A DNA stretch of 64,000 bases, from NCBI GenBank assembly GCA_030248215.1, contig JASANG010002394.1, forward strand, positions 1 to 64,000, given 5' to 3'. This stretch comes from Enoplolaimus lenunculus (taxonomy: Eukaryota; Nematoda; Enoplea; Enoplida; Thoracostomopsidae). Below are positions 11,662 to 22,417 of this stretch, in pieces. A program made the position numbers and the translations under genes. Each line of letters opens with the position of its first letter. Position 1 is the first letter of the stretch. The notes beneath the pieces were generated by a model, which was given only the letters and a program-made list of their open reading frames with translations, made no database searches and was not told the origin of the DNA.

Positions 11662-11780
11662 GGTTAATGTTACTTTAAGGGGCTTAACAGTAATTCCGAA
11701 GTCTCTGCGTAACGATAAGCCACGTAAACAAAGTTAAGTTTAAAGCCTAAGTTTACGTCTGGATCGCATTATAACTTGGA
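11662..11780 (+). mobile_element. Family B fragment
   Basis: Starts TTAATGTTACTTTAAGGGGC directly after the family C copy, then decayed CCTAAG-like words. The right terminus is not recognisable. Confidence 0.5.
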
Positions 11781-12240
11781 CAGCATAGAACGTGTTGTCT
11801 ATGTCGATTCGACATCCGCGAAAAATGTGATGTAAATATTGGGTAATGAAAAATGTCATGTTATTTACTAGCAAAACAATGATCTTATGTTTGTTTTATC
11901 CAAGTAACCATCTGTCACATATTACCGTGGGACATTTATGTGAATATATAATATTCCAAAGTTGTGCCTAATATAGAATGTCACATCAGGATAGGAGACA
12001 ACTCAGTTGTTTTAAATTTGATTAGTTCAATTTTGGATGTTTTATTTGCTCAGAGTTAAAAAGAAGCTGAAAATAAATTTTTGACATTATTTAGCAGATT
12101 ACTGTAAATGTTAGCAATTTCAAGACCAATTTTATTGCCTGATTTTGCTCAGGCGCTCCGGCAAAATTTGTTGACTTATTCATTTGTGTTTTATTATTTT
12201 ATAACCGATTTCTCCCATTAGACGCTTAAACTATGATGTT

Positions 12241-12424
12241 GTATATGTCGTAGACCAATTTGCTATTCAGGCCAATTGCTATTTGGCCTATGCATCTGTC
12301 GAAACTGAGCTATAAATTGAATAGCAGTTTAGACCCGGCCGTACTGCTATTATCTAAAATAGCAGATTGGTCCAGGTCCATTAAAAATCGGTCTGGGTAG
12401 CCGACTGACCTTCGACATATATAC
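12241..12424. mobile_element. Family H element just upstream of TIMM9
   Basis: Ends GTATATGTCGTAGACC and TTCGACATATATAC are inverted, with a second inner pair GACCAATTTGCTATT / AATAGCAGATTGGTCC. It ends 84 bp before the TIMM9 start codon, so it lies within the 5' UTR or promoter. Confidence 0.65.
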
Positions 12425-12507
12425 ACAAGAAATGAAAATGTACTGTCATTTTATTCAGTTTTCAACAAAATTTAAGCTATTTTTAATAAGAGATATGCAA
12501 TGAAGTA

Positions 12508-12576
12508 ATGGCATCGCCTGCTGCTTCCGAAACTGCTGGTCAGCTATTGCTGTCGCAAGAAGACCAAATCAAACAA
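12508..12576 (+). CDS. TIMM9: TIMM9 exon 1
   Basis: Encodes 23 residues from [10 protein letters not shown] to QEDQIKQ. The donor is GTAAAA. This exon is too short to stand out as an ORF and is recognised from the SxxDQIKQ motif of TIM9. Confidence 0.9.
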
Positions 12577-15500
12577 GTAAAATAGCTTATGTTTTGATGG
12601 TATATTAATGTTGTTAAGCCTGATTTTTGCATTTTTACTTTATAATCAAGCAAGAAAACTGTTAATTTTTTAAGGAAAATTAAAACTTTAATTTTTTAAG
12701 AAAAATTAACAATGAAATTTTCAGTGAATGCTCGCATCTCAAGTTCTGAATTGTTTGCCCAGGATAAGTTGTGTTCTTATAAGCCGTTCATCGATTTGAC
12801 GACCGGCCGGAGCAGCCATCCCCTATACCCCCATTTGGTGGGCCCCCATTCCTAAGAAGGGGCCAACATCCTAAGAAGATTTTAAATAAAAAAAATTTGA
12901 AAAATATTTTGATCATCGCAAGGAGCCCCCACAGACATGGAAGCGGTAGGGCAGGGGTAAGGTGGGGCGCAAGGACTGTGCCCCGCGTGGCGGGGCTTGG
13001 CAGAAAATGACGCAAGCGGGGCATGACATGGCGGGGGCACGAAATCGCGGAAATGAGGCAGGTTTGAGCTCTAACGAAAAGCACCGAACTTGGTCAGTTG
13101 AAATATTTGTTTCACTTGTATCTATATTCAACAATGTATTAAACGAAATATATATTCAACAAGGCTTTTCGCTGTTTCGTGTGTAATATACAAAAAAATC
13201 ACACTCAAAAATAATTTTCGGATGCTTTATGTTGATTCCAGTCCGAGATACCAGCAATCCCTTCATGTAAAGAAAGAAATACGAGAAATAATTCCGAACT
13301 CTAGCAAGGGCGGTCCGTCGAATTCTGATTGCGCAAATTCCGACTCAAAACGACTGCCGATTCCGATTCCGGTTGCACAATCAATCGGAATCAGAATTTC
13401 TACATTTTAATTTTAGGCCTACATGTTGTGATATGTTGTATAAATATTCAGTATCATTTATCTATTAAATTGTTTTAGATAAGTTAATTTAGCAATAATT
13501 GATTGCAGTTTAGCTGTACAGAGCCAAAAAATGATGCCAATTTGTTCATACGGCGTTTTTGAGAATTGTTGCCAGCCAAACAGACACTATAAATCAATAT
13601 TATGCTTGTGTATGCAAAAATTATCCGTATAGTCACAAATTTTGTAGTTCGGATTCCGGTATACATTTGCGGTTCCGATTCCGATTCCGGTATAATCCGG
13701 TTCCGCTTTGCGCATCTACTGAGTCACCCCCTCCTATTTTTAGTGATTGTTATGAAGTTGGTTTTTTCTTACAGTTCAAAGATTTCCTTATTTCGTACAA
13801 CGAGCTCACCGAACGATGCTTTGTTGATTGTGTGAAAGATTTTACATCCCGGAAAGTGACAGCTCAAGAGGTTTGTGTCGTTTGAATTTTTTTCTTTAAT
13901 TTTAAACAAAAATTTTAGTAGTCTTTTAAGGTGTAGCAAGTGTCCACAACGTGGTTTTAGACAAGATTAATCGTTTTAAGTGGATTTTTGTGTTTTTAAC
14001 ACTGTGTGTATTGCGTTGTTCGTTCGCCATCTTGTTTAGAGAACGATACTGCTTGAAGCATGAAATTTATTTGTGGGTTTCATTTTAAAAAAATTTTTAA
14101 GAAACGAAATTTAAAACATTAAAATTTGCACCCCCGTGAATAGAGTGAGAGTGGCCAATGTTACTTTTAGGACAGTAATAGTAGATTAAGCGTATTCCTA
14201 AGACTAACCATAAATGTTGCAAAAGTGTATGCCTAAATCTAAGTCGAAAATGTAGTCTAGAATCGAAGCCATCTTTTGAACAGACCCACCGGAAACCGGG
14301 ACGGCCTTAAAAGTAACGTGGGCCGAGTGAGGAGTTAGAAGTCGATAACCCGCTGTATGTACGGGTTTGATTTGATTGAGTTGGTGTTAATTTTGCCATC
14401 ATTTTTCTGGTTACCGAGCGTATCAGTTTCAGGTCTGAATCGTTTCAGGCCGAGATCGAATGAGGTTTAAGACGTAACTGAGAAATTAATCAATTTAGTA
14501 CCGTTTATCTTTTGAGATATCCACATTTTAGCCCCTCAGTCTCGATTCATATTGCTGAATTAGGGTTTTTTATGCTCATGAGTACCAAAATAACATTTTT
14601 ACAGCCTAATTTGGCAATATAAAGCGAAACTATTACTTTATTGTTATGACAATAGCTGACATAGGCGTTTGTTTGTTTTTGCTCAAAAAGTAAAGTAATT
14701 ACTAATGTCGGTGACTTAAGTAATTTACTTAAGTATAACTTAAGTAAATATATATACTTAAGTAAGATTTCAGTAACCCAGCCATTGACATGTAGTAGCA
14801 TACCGGAACTGGATATCGAGCTATCCGCGTTGGCTCCGCCCCAATTATGCTCCATTAAAATATGAGTAATTTAACAACAACGTAATTAATAGAATTTATA
14901 TGATCAGTCTGCAGAGACAGTTTCAGTTAGTCTTCAAATTAAAACTTTCAAAGTCGAGAAAAATTCATGTCCTAGTTTTTTTAATTTCTTATGGAGCTGC
15001 CAGATCCGCACCGCCCTGTGGGGCTGCATGGCGCCCACAGCGCACTTACGTATATATCTGTTAGCCTGCTAATGCGATCTCCAACTCGCTATAGCTGCCA
15101 TGGCCCATGTTACTTTACGGGGCGTCCAGGTTTCTGGTGGGTCTATAAAACAGTCGGTTTAGATTCTAGATTACATTTTTTGTTTAGGCTTAGGCTTACG
15201 AATACGCTTAATGTACTGTTACGCCCCTTAAAGTAACATTGGCCGTTACCATCAATACTGTAACATGCTAGAGTGGGGGCTGCCAAATATTTCTGCGTGG
15301 GAGCGAATTGTGATGATTAAAATATTTTTCAAGTTTTTTTGTTTAAAATTTTAGTGTGGAGGACTCTCTTTGATGATTGCCCATCCAAATGGGGGGTGTG
15401 GGTTTGCTGCTTCGGCCCTGGTTACCATGGTATATGATAAGTTACAGTTGGCCTACAGCTGGTTTACGTCATTAAAATACTGCCTGTTTTTTGCTCGACA

Positions 15501-15645
15501 GGACGGTTGCACTTCTCGTTGCCTCGACAAATACTTGAAAATGACACAACGGATTTCGTTACGATTTCAAGAATATCAAGTACAGCAAACTGAAGCCGCA
15601 TTATCAACTTCGTCTCGTCCTAGTGGCTTATTAGCTGGGAAATAA
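12508..15645 (+). CDS. TIMM9: TIMM9, mitochondrial small Tim chaperone, 3 exons, 102 aa
   Basis: Exons are 12508-12576, 13775-13870 and 15502-15645, all junctions phase 0 and GT-AG. The protein carries QEDQIKQFKDFL near the N-terminus, then the twin CX3C motifs CFVDC (Cys38/Cys42) and CTSRC (Cys58/Cys62), then [20 protein letters not shown], almost the human TIM9 sequence. TIM9 pairs with TIM10 in the intermembrane space to escort hydrophobic carrier proteins to TIM22; the cysteines form two intramolecular disulfides. The human protein is 89 aa; this one is slightly longer because of an Ala/Ser-rich N-terminus and a Ser-rich tail. The intervening introns hold repeats only. Confidence 0.97.
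12788..13065. other. GC-rich block in TIMM9 intron 1
   Basis: Unusually GC-rich for this window, with runs such as GTGGGCCCCCATTCC and GCCCCGCGTGGCGGGGC. Frames on both strands are open for up to 98 codons but show no known motif. Perhaps part of a hAT-like repeat; unresolved. Confidence 0.35.
13309..13735 (+). repeat. GATTCC-rich degenerate repeat in TIMM9 intron 1
   Basis: Two patches (about 13309-13410 and 13646-13735) contain GATTCCGATTCCGGT repeats and AATCGGAATCAGAATT. Simple repeat composition; it stops 39 bp before exon 2. Confidence 0.5.
13775..13870 (+). CDS. TIMM9: TIMM9 exon 2: first CX3C
   Basis: Encodes 32 residues, [19 protein letters not shown] onward, to VTAQE. Acceptor TTCTTACAG, donor GTTTGT. 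Confidence 0.95.
14153..14324 (+). mobile_element. Family B miniature element in TIMM9 intron 2
   Basis: GGCCAATGTTACTTTTAGGAC to AAAAGTAACGTGGGCC. Both flanks contain GAGTGAG, consistent with an 8-bp target duplication slightly offset. Confidence 0.8.
14690..14790. repeat. Palindromic TACTTAAGTA cluster
   Basis: Several copies of the palindrome ACTTAAGTAA/TTACTTAAGT in about 70 bp. Possibly the centre of a short hairpin element; ends not defined. Confidence 0.4.
15102..15244 (-). mobile_element. Family B miniature element in TIMM9 intron 2
   Basis: GGCCCATGTTACTTTACGGG to CTTAAAGTAACATTGGCC with a TTAGGC tract. The flanks GCTGCCAT and GTTACCAT match at 6 of 8 positions. Confidence 0.85.
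15502..15645 (+). CDS. TIMM9: TIMM9 exon 3: second CX3C and stop
   Basis: Encodes 47 residues starting DGCTSRC and ending GLLAGK, then TAA. Acceptor GCTCGACAG. Confidence 0.95.
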   Translation, partial: DGCTSRCLDKYLKMTQRISLRFQEYQVQQTEAALSTSSRPSGLLAGK

Positions 15646-16612
15646 CGTTTAGAGTGAATGGGTTTGTTTTCATCTGGGCTCCAACTACGAAGCAAGGATG
15701 GTGCTAGAAAACATTGAGTGTTTGCAGTTTTATTTTTCATGTGGTACTTAAACCTTTGATTTTTGTTTCGAAGGCACTGTTACTAGGCTACAGCCGTCGC
15801 TCTGCGTTTGGCTCCAGTAGAAAATGGAGCGTCGGTTTCTGCTCTGGTAGAATTTTTGTTGGAGGTTTTGGCAATTTTGGTGGCGAAATTTTTCGCAATG
15901 TTTCTAAACGATATTGCAATAATATTGTTTGTTTATGTAAAACTGTGGCGATGCATTAACCATAGTAAACGATTAGTTTTTGGTGATTTATTAATGTCAA
16001 TTTGCTGGTCAAAGTGAATTATTAAGCAATTTTATATTCAAAATTTTTAAAAGTTTCAACGGCTAGTGACTCAAAATAACGGACACAGAAACGAAAAACT
16101 GATACGTAAGAGCTGTCCTGGTGTCTCTGCTGTGGTCCTGTCCTGCTGTTCCCGCTATTTCACTTCAGTAAAATCTGAGCTCACAGCAGAAATGATTACA
16201 TTTAACCACTTCACACTTTGTTGTCCGACAACGTGACGGCCTTCGAAGTATATTGGCCGAAACTTTTATACTTCATTATCCATTTTCATCTGTATTGGTT
16301 TGCCTATCCGTTACCCCTATTTGTGAGCTTTTCTGTCTAAACTTCTTTATCAGCATTAGCTGTGAAAATTCAGCATATTTTTAGGTTGTATATTTGTTGC
16401 AATTCCATATCCAGTAGTGCAACATTATTGTACGTTATGTGAAATTAGTAAATTTCTTTTATCGTTATTTGTTTACGCAGCTCAGGTATGTTGCGAGTAG
16501 TAGTTTGGAATCATTGCTTGCTTTTGACCTTTCCACATCGAAGTGGTATTAACACTGAACGCCTACAGTTAAGCAAAGGCGTAAGGGCTACTGCTATGTT
16601 CGGAATTTGCTC

Positions 16613-16787
16613 GGCCCATGTTACGGTAAGGGACGTACAGGTTTCTGGTGGGTTTGTAAAAGAGCAAGTTTCAATTCTAGATTACATTTTTTTGCTCAGG
16701 CTTAGGGTTAGGAATACATTTTTGCAACGCTTATAGGCTTAGGAATACGCGTAATGTATGGTTAAGTCCTTAAAAGTAACATTAGGC
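16613..16787 (-). mobile_element. Family B miniature element
   Basis: GGCCCATGTTACGGTAAGGG to CTTAAAAGTAACATTAGGC with internal TTAGG-type words; no clear flanking duplication. Confidence 0.75.
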
Positions 16788-17113
16788 ACCCACCTGCTCC
16801 ATATATACATACATTGCCAGCGGTAAGTTGTTATGTGACCTGGCGTACAAAAAAATCCAAACCCCTAGAAAATCAAACTTCCGCCTAATTTTTTTAGGAA
16901 AATTTGGACTCGTGTCCGAATTTTTGTACTAGGGAAAACCTGGCCCCAAGATGTGTGTAGTTTGAAAAAATACGGTTTTTTTGAAAATTTTATTATGAAA
17001 AATCGGACCTTATGTTTTTTTAATTTCTAAAACAAGTAAACGTCGTCTGGCCCAGGGCCGGAAATGTTTAACATAAAAGCTTACAAAATTTTATTTTAAT
17101 GCTACTACAATTA

Positions 17114-17322
17114 CACTGCAATAAATCGTGAGTCAAATTGACTCTCTCCGAAATAGGCTCTACAGGACTACACAAACTGAGTCAAATTCGACTCCGCCAG
17201 AGTCAAACATGCGATTCAGTGAGTCGAATTTGACTCAGACGGAGTCGAATTTGACTCAGTTTGTGGAGTCCCGTAGAGCCTATTTCGGAGAGAGTCAATT
17301 TGACTCACCATTTTTTGCAGTG
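17114..17322. mobile_element. Family C hairpin element
   Basis: 209 bp between TA dinucleotides, CACTGCAATAAATCGTGAGT to CCATTTTTTGCAGTG, self-complementary almost throughout (GACTCTCTCCGAAATAGGCT and its reverse complement). Confidence 0.88.
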
Positions 17323-17830
17323 TATATTTACGCATGCAAAAATATTGAGCCGGCTTTCTAAAATTTTGAAGAGTAATGGAGGATGCATCAAACGTTTTTA
17401 AGACTTTATGGTTTTCATAATTTTTATTTGTAATCGGAACAATTGCTAGCATATCTGTAGTGAAAAATTACGCAATTCATATATTGTACGTGACTTTTAA
17501 CTAATGTTGAGCGTATACATAACGAATCTTCCGGTATTTCTAAAACGGAAACGGACATCGATTTTTATTGGAAACAAATTATCGGTTACTTCTGCACCGC
17601 CCGTCACTTCTGCATGGTCAGAACTACTAGTCGCACGGTACGCGGTCCAAATTCATACCGTGCACTGTCGGGAGTTTGAAATCAGGTTCATAATACCGCT
17701 ACCGACAGAGGCTACACCCAGTTGAGATTTGGGAGGTGACTTTAACCATGTAAGTATGGTGTAACCGGATATCCGTTTCCGTTATTTTTACAATCCGTTT
17801 GCTCCGTGCTTGTAAGCTGTCTACGCCAAA

Positions 17831-17986
17831 GGATAGAACAGGACCGTGACAGTAGTATAAGTGTGTTGCTAAGTTTACGCGTAAGCGTGAGAATGAGCTT
17901 ATACGTGAGCGTAAGCAAAAAACTAGTCTTTTTACTCTAAGGCAGTCTCGCAGAAAAACGTTCCGCCCCTGATCATTACATGAGTC
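17831..17986 (+). mobile_element. Family A miniature element
   Basis: GGATAGAACAGGACCGTGAC at left, CGCCCCTGATCATTACATGA at right, with the shared AAAAAACTAGTC block. Confidence 0.7.
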
Positions 17987-18451
17987 ACTGTCTCAAAGAT
18001 GTGAAGCGAATTTAAGATTGCGTGGTTCACAAAATGAACATTCGCAGCCAAAAGTTACTCAAATTGAGAGTAAAACATTTACTAAATGCAAACAAACAAA
18101 ATAAATATATACAGAAAACTTATAGAAATCACAAAAAAACAATTTGAAAGATCATATTGTGTGTAGTAGCTCGTTGTTCTTATTCAAACTATGGAAACTG
18201 TCGGCGTTCAGTTTTAAAGTTTCTTCGAGTTTAAAACCGAATGAGGAATTTATTGATTTTCCTAATTTGTCGATTTAGAATTCGGAAAATTTGGTCCTGT
18301 CAGGTGTTTTTGGGAATTTCACAAAAATTTCATTTTTCGCAATATTTTTTTCGAGGCAACGGTAAAAGCGCTGGTATTAGGAAAATCAAATACAGTTAAC
18401 CAAAGATTTAGTTATTTTACTGGTGTTATTATAATCTCTTTCATCGCTTAA

Positions 18452-18661
18452 AGTGCTATAACTCTCTTTTATGCCGTTGAAAAACTTAGGATATGCCCAA
18501 TGTATAGAACAGGGCTATAACAGTAGTATAAGCATGTTCCTAAGCTTTGGTCTAAGCCAAATCTTAGGCGTATGAATATACTTATACTAATGTTAATGCC
18601 TTGTTCTATACATTGGCCACATCTTCTAAGTTTTTCGTTAAACAGCATAATAGAGAGTTAA
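18452..18661. mobile_element. Palindrome enclosing a short family A copy
   Basis: Arms ATAACTCTCTTTTATGCCGT (left) and the near reverse complement ACAGCATAATAGAGAGTTA (right) flank a 124-bp family A copy at 18495-18618, whose own ends GCCCAATGTATAGAACAGGG and CCTTGTTCTATACATTGGCC are inverted. Confidence 0.6.
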
Positions 18662-18663
18662 TC

Positions 18664-18772
18664 AATGAGCTTATACCTCTAAGCCTAAGAAAAAATTAGT
18701 CTAAAGCTTAAGCTTACGCGATTGTAGTCTCGCAGAAAAACGTTCCGGCCGTGATCTTTACTTGCGCCGAAA
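18664..18772 (+). mobile_element. Right half of a family A element
   Basis: Has the AAAAAATTAGTCTAAAGCTT block and the CGTTCCGGCCGTGATCTTTA right end but no left half next to it, because the palindrome at 18452-18661 occupies that position. Confidence 0.65.
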
Positions 18773-19110
18773 ATATGAATTGAGATTATGCATCGCCCCT
18801 GGTGTCCAAATATTGGGTTTTTAGTTTATCTGTAAATGTGTTACGAAACCATATAAAAATAGACAAAATTTGAAAAAAAGATGTACAAACAGTTTAGCTC
18901 ACTTGCAAGCTCGCAAATATACAAATGCTAAAATGCTGCCAAACTTGTATATGCGATTCGGTTAAATTCTTTGATGTTTAGGTTTAGGCTTAGGCTTCAA
19001 GGAAGAGTTTAGACAGAAAATTTAGTGTTGAAATTTAAATTGTAATCAATGTTTAGCAGCACCTTTGCTATAATCGACTTGTTTGTACTGTAAAACGGCA
19101 AAATTTAATA

Positions 19111-19231
19111 GGCCCATTTATGGAATAGGTGCCGAACTAAGTTGTAGACCTAAGACCTTCGCGGAGATTTAGATTCACACGCTTAGGTTTAGGTTTAGAT
19201 TAGTATTCGGAACTTGTTCTATAAATTGGCC
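19111..19231 (-). mobile_element. Short family A element
   Basis: GGCCCATTTATGGAATAGG and ACTTGTTCTATAAATTGGCC ends with CTTAGGTTTAGG inside. Confidence 0.65.
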
Positions 19232-19767
19232 ATATTTAATACGTCATGTACCTTATTATCAAACGTACGCAGACAAATGAAGCCATCAAAATGCTACATT
19301 TCATAGTTAATAATGAGCGCACAATGGGAGATGAAAATTTGTGCCAAACTTGAAATTGTCATATTTAACCGGGAACTCTGAGTTTATGCAAGGAATGCGG
19401 TAGCAGTTTTCCGGCATAATTGCGACTCAGACACATCTGTGACTCGGTCGCTTACCTACAAGGATGCTGAAATATTTAGGAGGTGCTTACAAGAGTTTTA
19501 GTTGACTTACAAACGAGGTTGAAACTTTTCTGGCTGGTTTGCATAGTTTCTAGCGAGGTTGAACGCTCATTCGCTCTCGTCTGGCTGCGAACCCGGGTTT
19601 GAGAAAACTTGAAACCGGATGGTTTATACAACAAAAAGTGGTATTTTCATGTAAAATAAGATATTTGACAGATTAATTTCAACATATCTCTATACAGGAT
19701 TGTGTTGATAAACTTGCTTAAATCGTAGACAAAAATAGTTGTATTTAGAGTAGTAAAACATCTATAA

Positions 19768-19984
19768 CCGTATTCTCAAACGTACGTAGCACCCAACACC
19801 CTGTTGGTGATTGGTCTTACAACTTTCAGATCACTGACAGGGGAGCTTAGGAATTAATGACAAATTTCAAATTTGAGTTGCCGTATTTCTGTGCATAATT
19901 AGAGATTTGTCACTGTAACTGTATGTGAGTTTGAAAACCTGTTTACCAACTGGTGACAGATGCTATACACATTTGAGAATACGG
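19768..19984. mobile_element. Family E palindromic element
   Basis: CCGTATTCTCAAACGTACGT to ACACATTTGAGAATACGG. Both ends also carry the ACCA(A)CTGGTGA motif typical of the family. Confidence 0.75.
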
Positions 19985-20201
19985 ACCTTAGTTGACACCC
20001 TGGCTATAAGATAAATCACAACGGACAAGAAACACACAAAAATTAAAATGTTTCTAGTGAAAACTATTCTGACATTTAATAATTTACTATTGTTTAGATG
20101 ATAATTGATCAAGGACGGTACTCTATACATAGTGCGTTTACCACTTGTACCAACGTACGAATGTTTTTCAACTTTCTTCCTAAAAGAGGCATTTTACCTT
20201 C

Positions 20202-20403
20202 GGTCCGTGTATAGAACACGGCAGGAGCAGTGGTATAAGCATATTCCTAAGTCTAAGCCTAAGCCTAAGCTTAAGCGTAAGGATGAGCCAATTACTAAAC
20301 CTAACGCTAAGCCTACACCTAAGCAAAAAAGTTAGTCTAAAGCTAAATTTGACATTATTGCAACCCTGCAGGAACACGTTTCGGCCCTGTTCTACACATG
20401 GGC
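20202..20403 (+). mobile_element. Family A element with perfect 9-bp target duplication
   Basis: GGTCCGTGTATAGAACACGG to CCTGTTCTACACATGGGC with several CCTAAG hexamers. TTTACCTTC lies directly on both sides (20193-20201 and 20404-20412). Confidence 0.88.
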
Positions 20404-20611
20404 TTTACCTTCCGTGGAACTGATGAGGGAGTTAGTGATATAAATTATATTAATAAAAATGAATTTGCTATACTCATAAACCAAATTAATCAACTGTTGT
20501 TATTCTTGGAAAAAATAGTGCATATGGGGATACATTATTTTCTGGTGTTGGCCCCACCAGTGGAAATTTTTGGGTATATACGGTACTGATAAGTCCTTAA
20601 GATGTCCATAC

Positions 20612-20697
20612 TCTTGAGTCTAATTTGACTCAGTTTGTGTTTGCTCCGTAGAGCCTATTTCGGAAAGAATCAATTTGACTCACCATTTTTTGCAGTG
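20612..20697 (+). mobile_element. Half copy of family C
   Basis: Only the right arm is present, from GAGTCTAATTTGACTCAGT to CCATTTTTTGCAGTG. Confidence 0.75.
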
Positions 20698-21341
20698 TAA
20701 GTGTGTTCTAAAAACAATTTCTACGATATTTTCTCGGCTATCCAATAATTGTTGAATGTTAGCATTGCCGACAGATCCATGGGGACACAGAAGTACCCCC
20801 TCAACAGCGATCAAAATAAACTCGTGTTTATCACACGGTATTTTGTCAGATGGTTTTGGATCCGCCACTACGTAGCTTCATGGTAATGTCCGTGACTCAC
20901 AGTTTTCCACTGAGAAAATTGGTACATATATTGACTACTGTAAAAATTGCGTTTGGTAACTTTTGCCAGCCCGTCCAGCCCCCGTCAGAAATTTCTAAAT
21001 CCGCCGCTGTCTAAGAAGGTCCAAATGTTTTAAAGAGGTTGAGTCCCTTGGGCGTAATTTTGCTACGGTCTTACTGCGGCCCATGACTGTGCTTGGTAAC
21101 TATTCTATACGCTGATCGCCATTGAGTATATATAAATCTACGACAATTCGTCGCTCGGCAACTTGTCAACCAACAGTGTCCTAAAAACAATTTGAACAAA
21201 TCTCAGCATAATCCTAAAGCTAAGCACAGAGCATAATGATGGACGACAAATTGTCGAATTGATATAATTTCAGATTACAAGTTGCCGCGTGACGTCATGT
21301 CAGATGACAAATTGTCGTGATGCCAGCATATATACGATCTA

Positions 21342-21524
21342 CAGTGCCGGATCCAGGATCTCAAAATGGGGGGGGGGGCAAAATTTCACAGGTTTATAAA
21401 CTTACTTTTGACCCACACACACAAACGACGAACTATTGTCACAAAATTGCTAAGTATATAATTTTTGTCGAGATGCTGTTGGGGGGACCACGGCCGGGGT
21501 GGGCCCCCCATGGATCCGCCATTG
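21342..21524. mobile_element. Family I hAT-like miniature element with perfect 8-bp duplication
   Basis: Ends CAGTGCCGGATCCA and TGGATCCGCCATTG are inverted repeats. ACGATCTA flanks both sides exactly (21334-21341, 21525-21532). The interior has a G run and GGCCGGGGTGGGCC. An 8-bp duplication with CA(G)TG ends fits the hAT superfamily. Confidence 0.88.
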
Positions 21525-21610
21525 ACGATCTACGCTTAAGCAAAACAAACATTTTTTCGACGCATACCATTAGCAAATGCGCATGAGAGCAAATGTAGAC
21601 TGTAATCACG

Positions 21611-21790
21611 GGCCGTATGTTCAAATGGCTATAGGGACGTGGACGTTCGCAAACAGGAACACTATTTCCATGTTCCAAAGATTTCCTGAACCGAAAGCGT
21701 TTATAAATTGTGTTTCATTCACACGGTTCAAAAGTACAAGACCTATCACCAACTGAAGATTAACGCTATAAACAGTTGAGAATACGAGCC
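21611..21790. mobile_element. Degenerate family E element
   Basis: GGCCGTATGTTCAAATGG at left, AGTTGAGAATACGAGCC at right, with ACAAGACCTATCACCAACTG inside. Confidence 0.55.
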
Positions 21791-22074
21791 AGATTCGCAA
21801 CGGTCTGTGACGGCATTTGCACTGGTTCAATTGTGTAAGTCTGGTGTTTCGCTGGTAATTTATGCAGGGTTGAACGTCCGCTGGTTTTGATTGAAAATTA
21901 GCTGCTGATTGTAAACTGGTACCGATTTCACCAGCGTTTTTTTCCTGTAAGGAATTGCCTGAATTAAACGGCTTCGTAAAAAGCCCGAAGACATAGAAAG
22001 CTTCATCATTGTAAGCTCATTTGAGCCGCAGCAATTGTTAGCTCTTGCGGTTTGAGGAGCGGGCAGATGGATCC

Positions 22075-22417
22075 TCAATTCATCATTGCTGTTGCATGAT
22101 TGTGTATGTGTGTTTGTTGATCGCTACCAACAGCCTGGGATACGCCTGGACCGCCTGCGATGTTCGATCCAGGATGCCATTGCGCCGTTGGGTCTGGCTG
22201 AATGCCTGGGTTAGCAACCGGGACCGGCGGAGGAGCCATTGGTTGTGATCCAGGCGGGCCAGATTGAAATCCAGACGCTGCTGCTGCAACATGATGCGCT
22301 GCCATCATCATCGCGTACGATGGATATTGATTAGCGGCAGCGGCCGCTGCAGCAGCAGCAGCGTTTGACTGGTGAAGTCCGGACGCGGTTGCTGTGGCTC
22401 CTGGATGCCCGGTTTGG
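22075..22417 (-). CDS. MEIS: MEIS terminal coding exon
   Basis: Starts [13 protein letters not shown] after acceptor TTTTTTAG, includes nine consecutive alanines, a Pro-rich stretch and PTAQWHPG (compare the EGQWHYM end of vertebrate MEIS), and stops at TGA (22077-22075 on the - strand) after ATAMMN. Confidence 0.9.

Larger units (their letters stand above)
10260..12507. other. ABHD12-TIMM9 intergenic region
   Basis: No gene recognised. It begins with the probable ABHD12 3' UTR. An open frame of 112 codons at 10559-10897 ends next to the AATAAA signal and has no recognised motif. Families C, B and H occupy 11450-12424. The TIMM9 promoter must lie in or next to the family H element. Confidence 0.6.
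15646..22074. other. Gap between convergent TIMM9 and MEIS
   Basis: No gene recognised. The first few hundred bases should be TIMM9 3' UTR and the last part (from about 21800) MEIS 3' UTR. The middle is filled by families A, B, C, E and I. Stretches 15,650-16,610, 18,000-18,450 and 18,780-19,100 show nothing identifiable. Confidence 0.6.
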
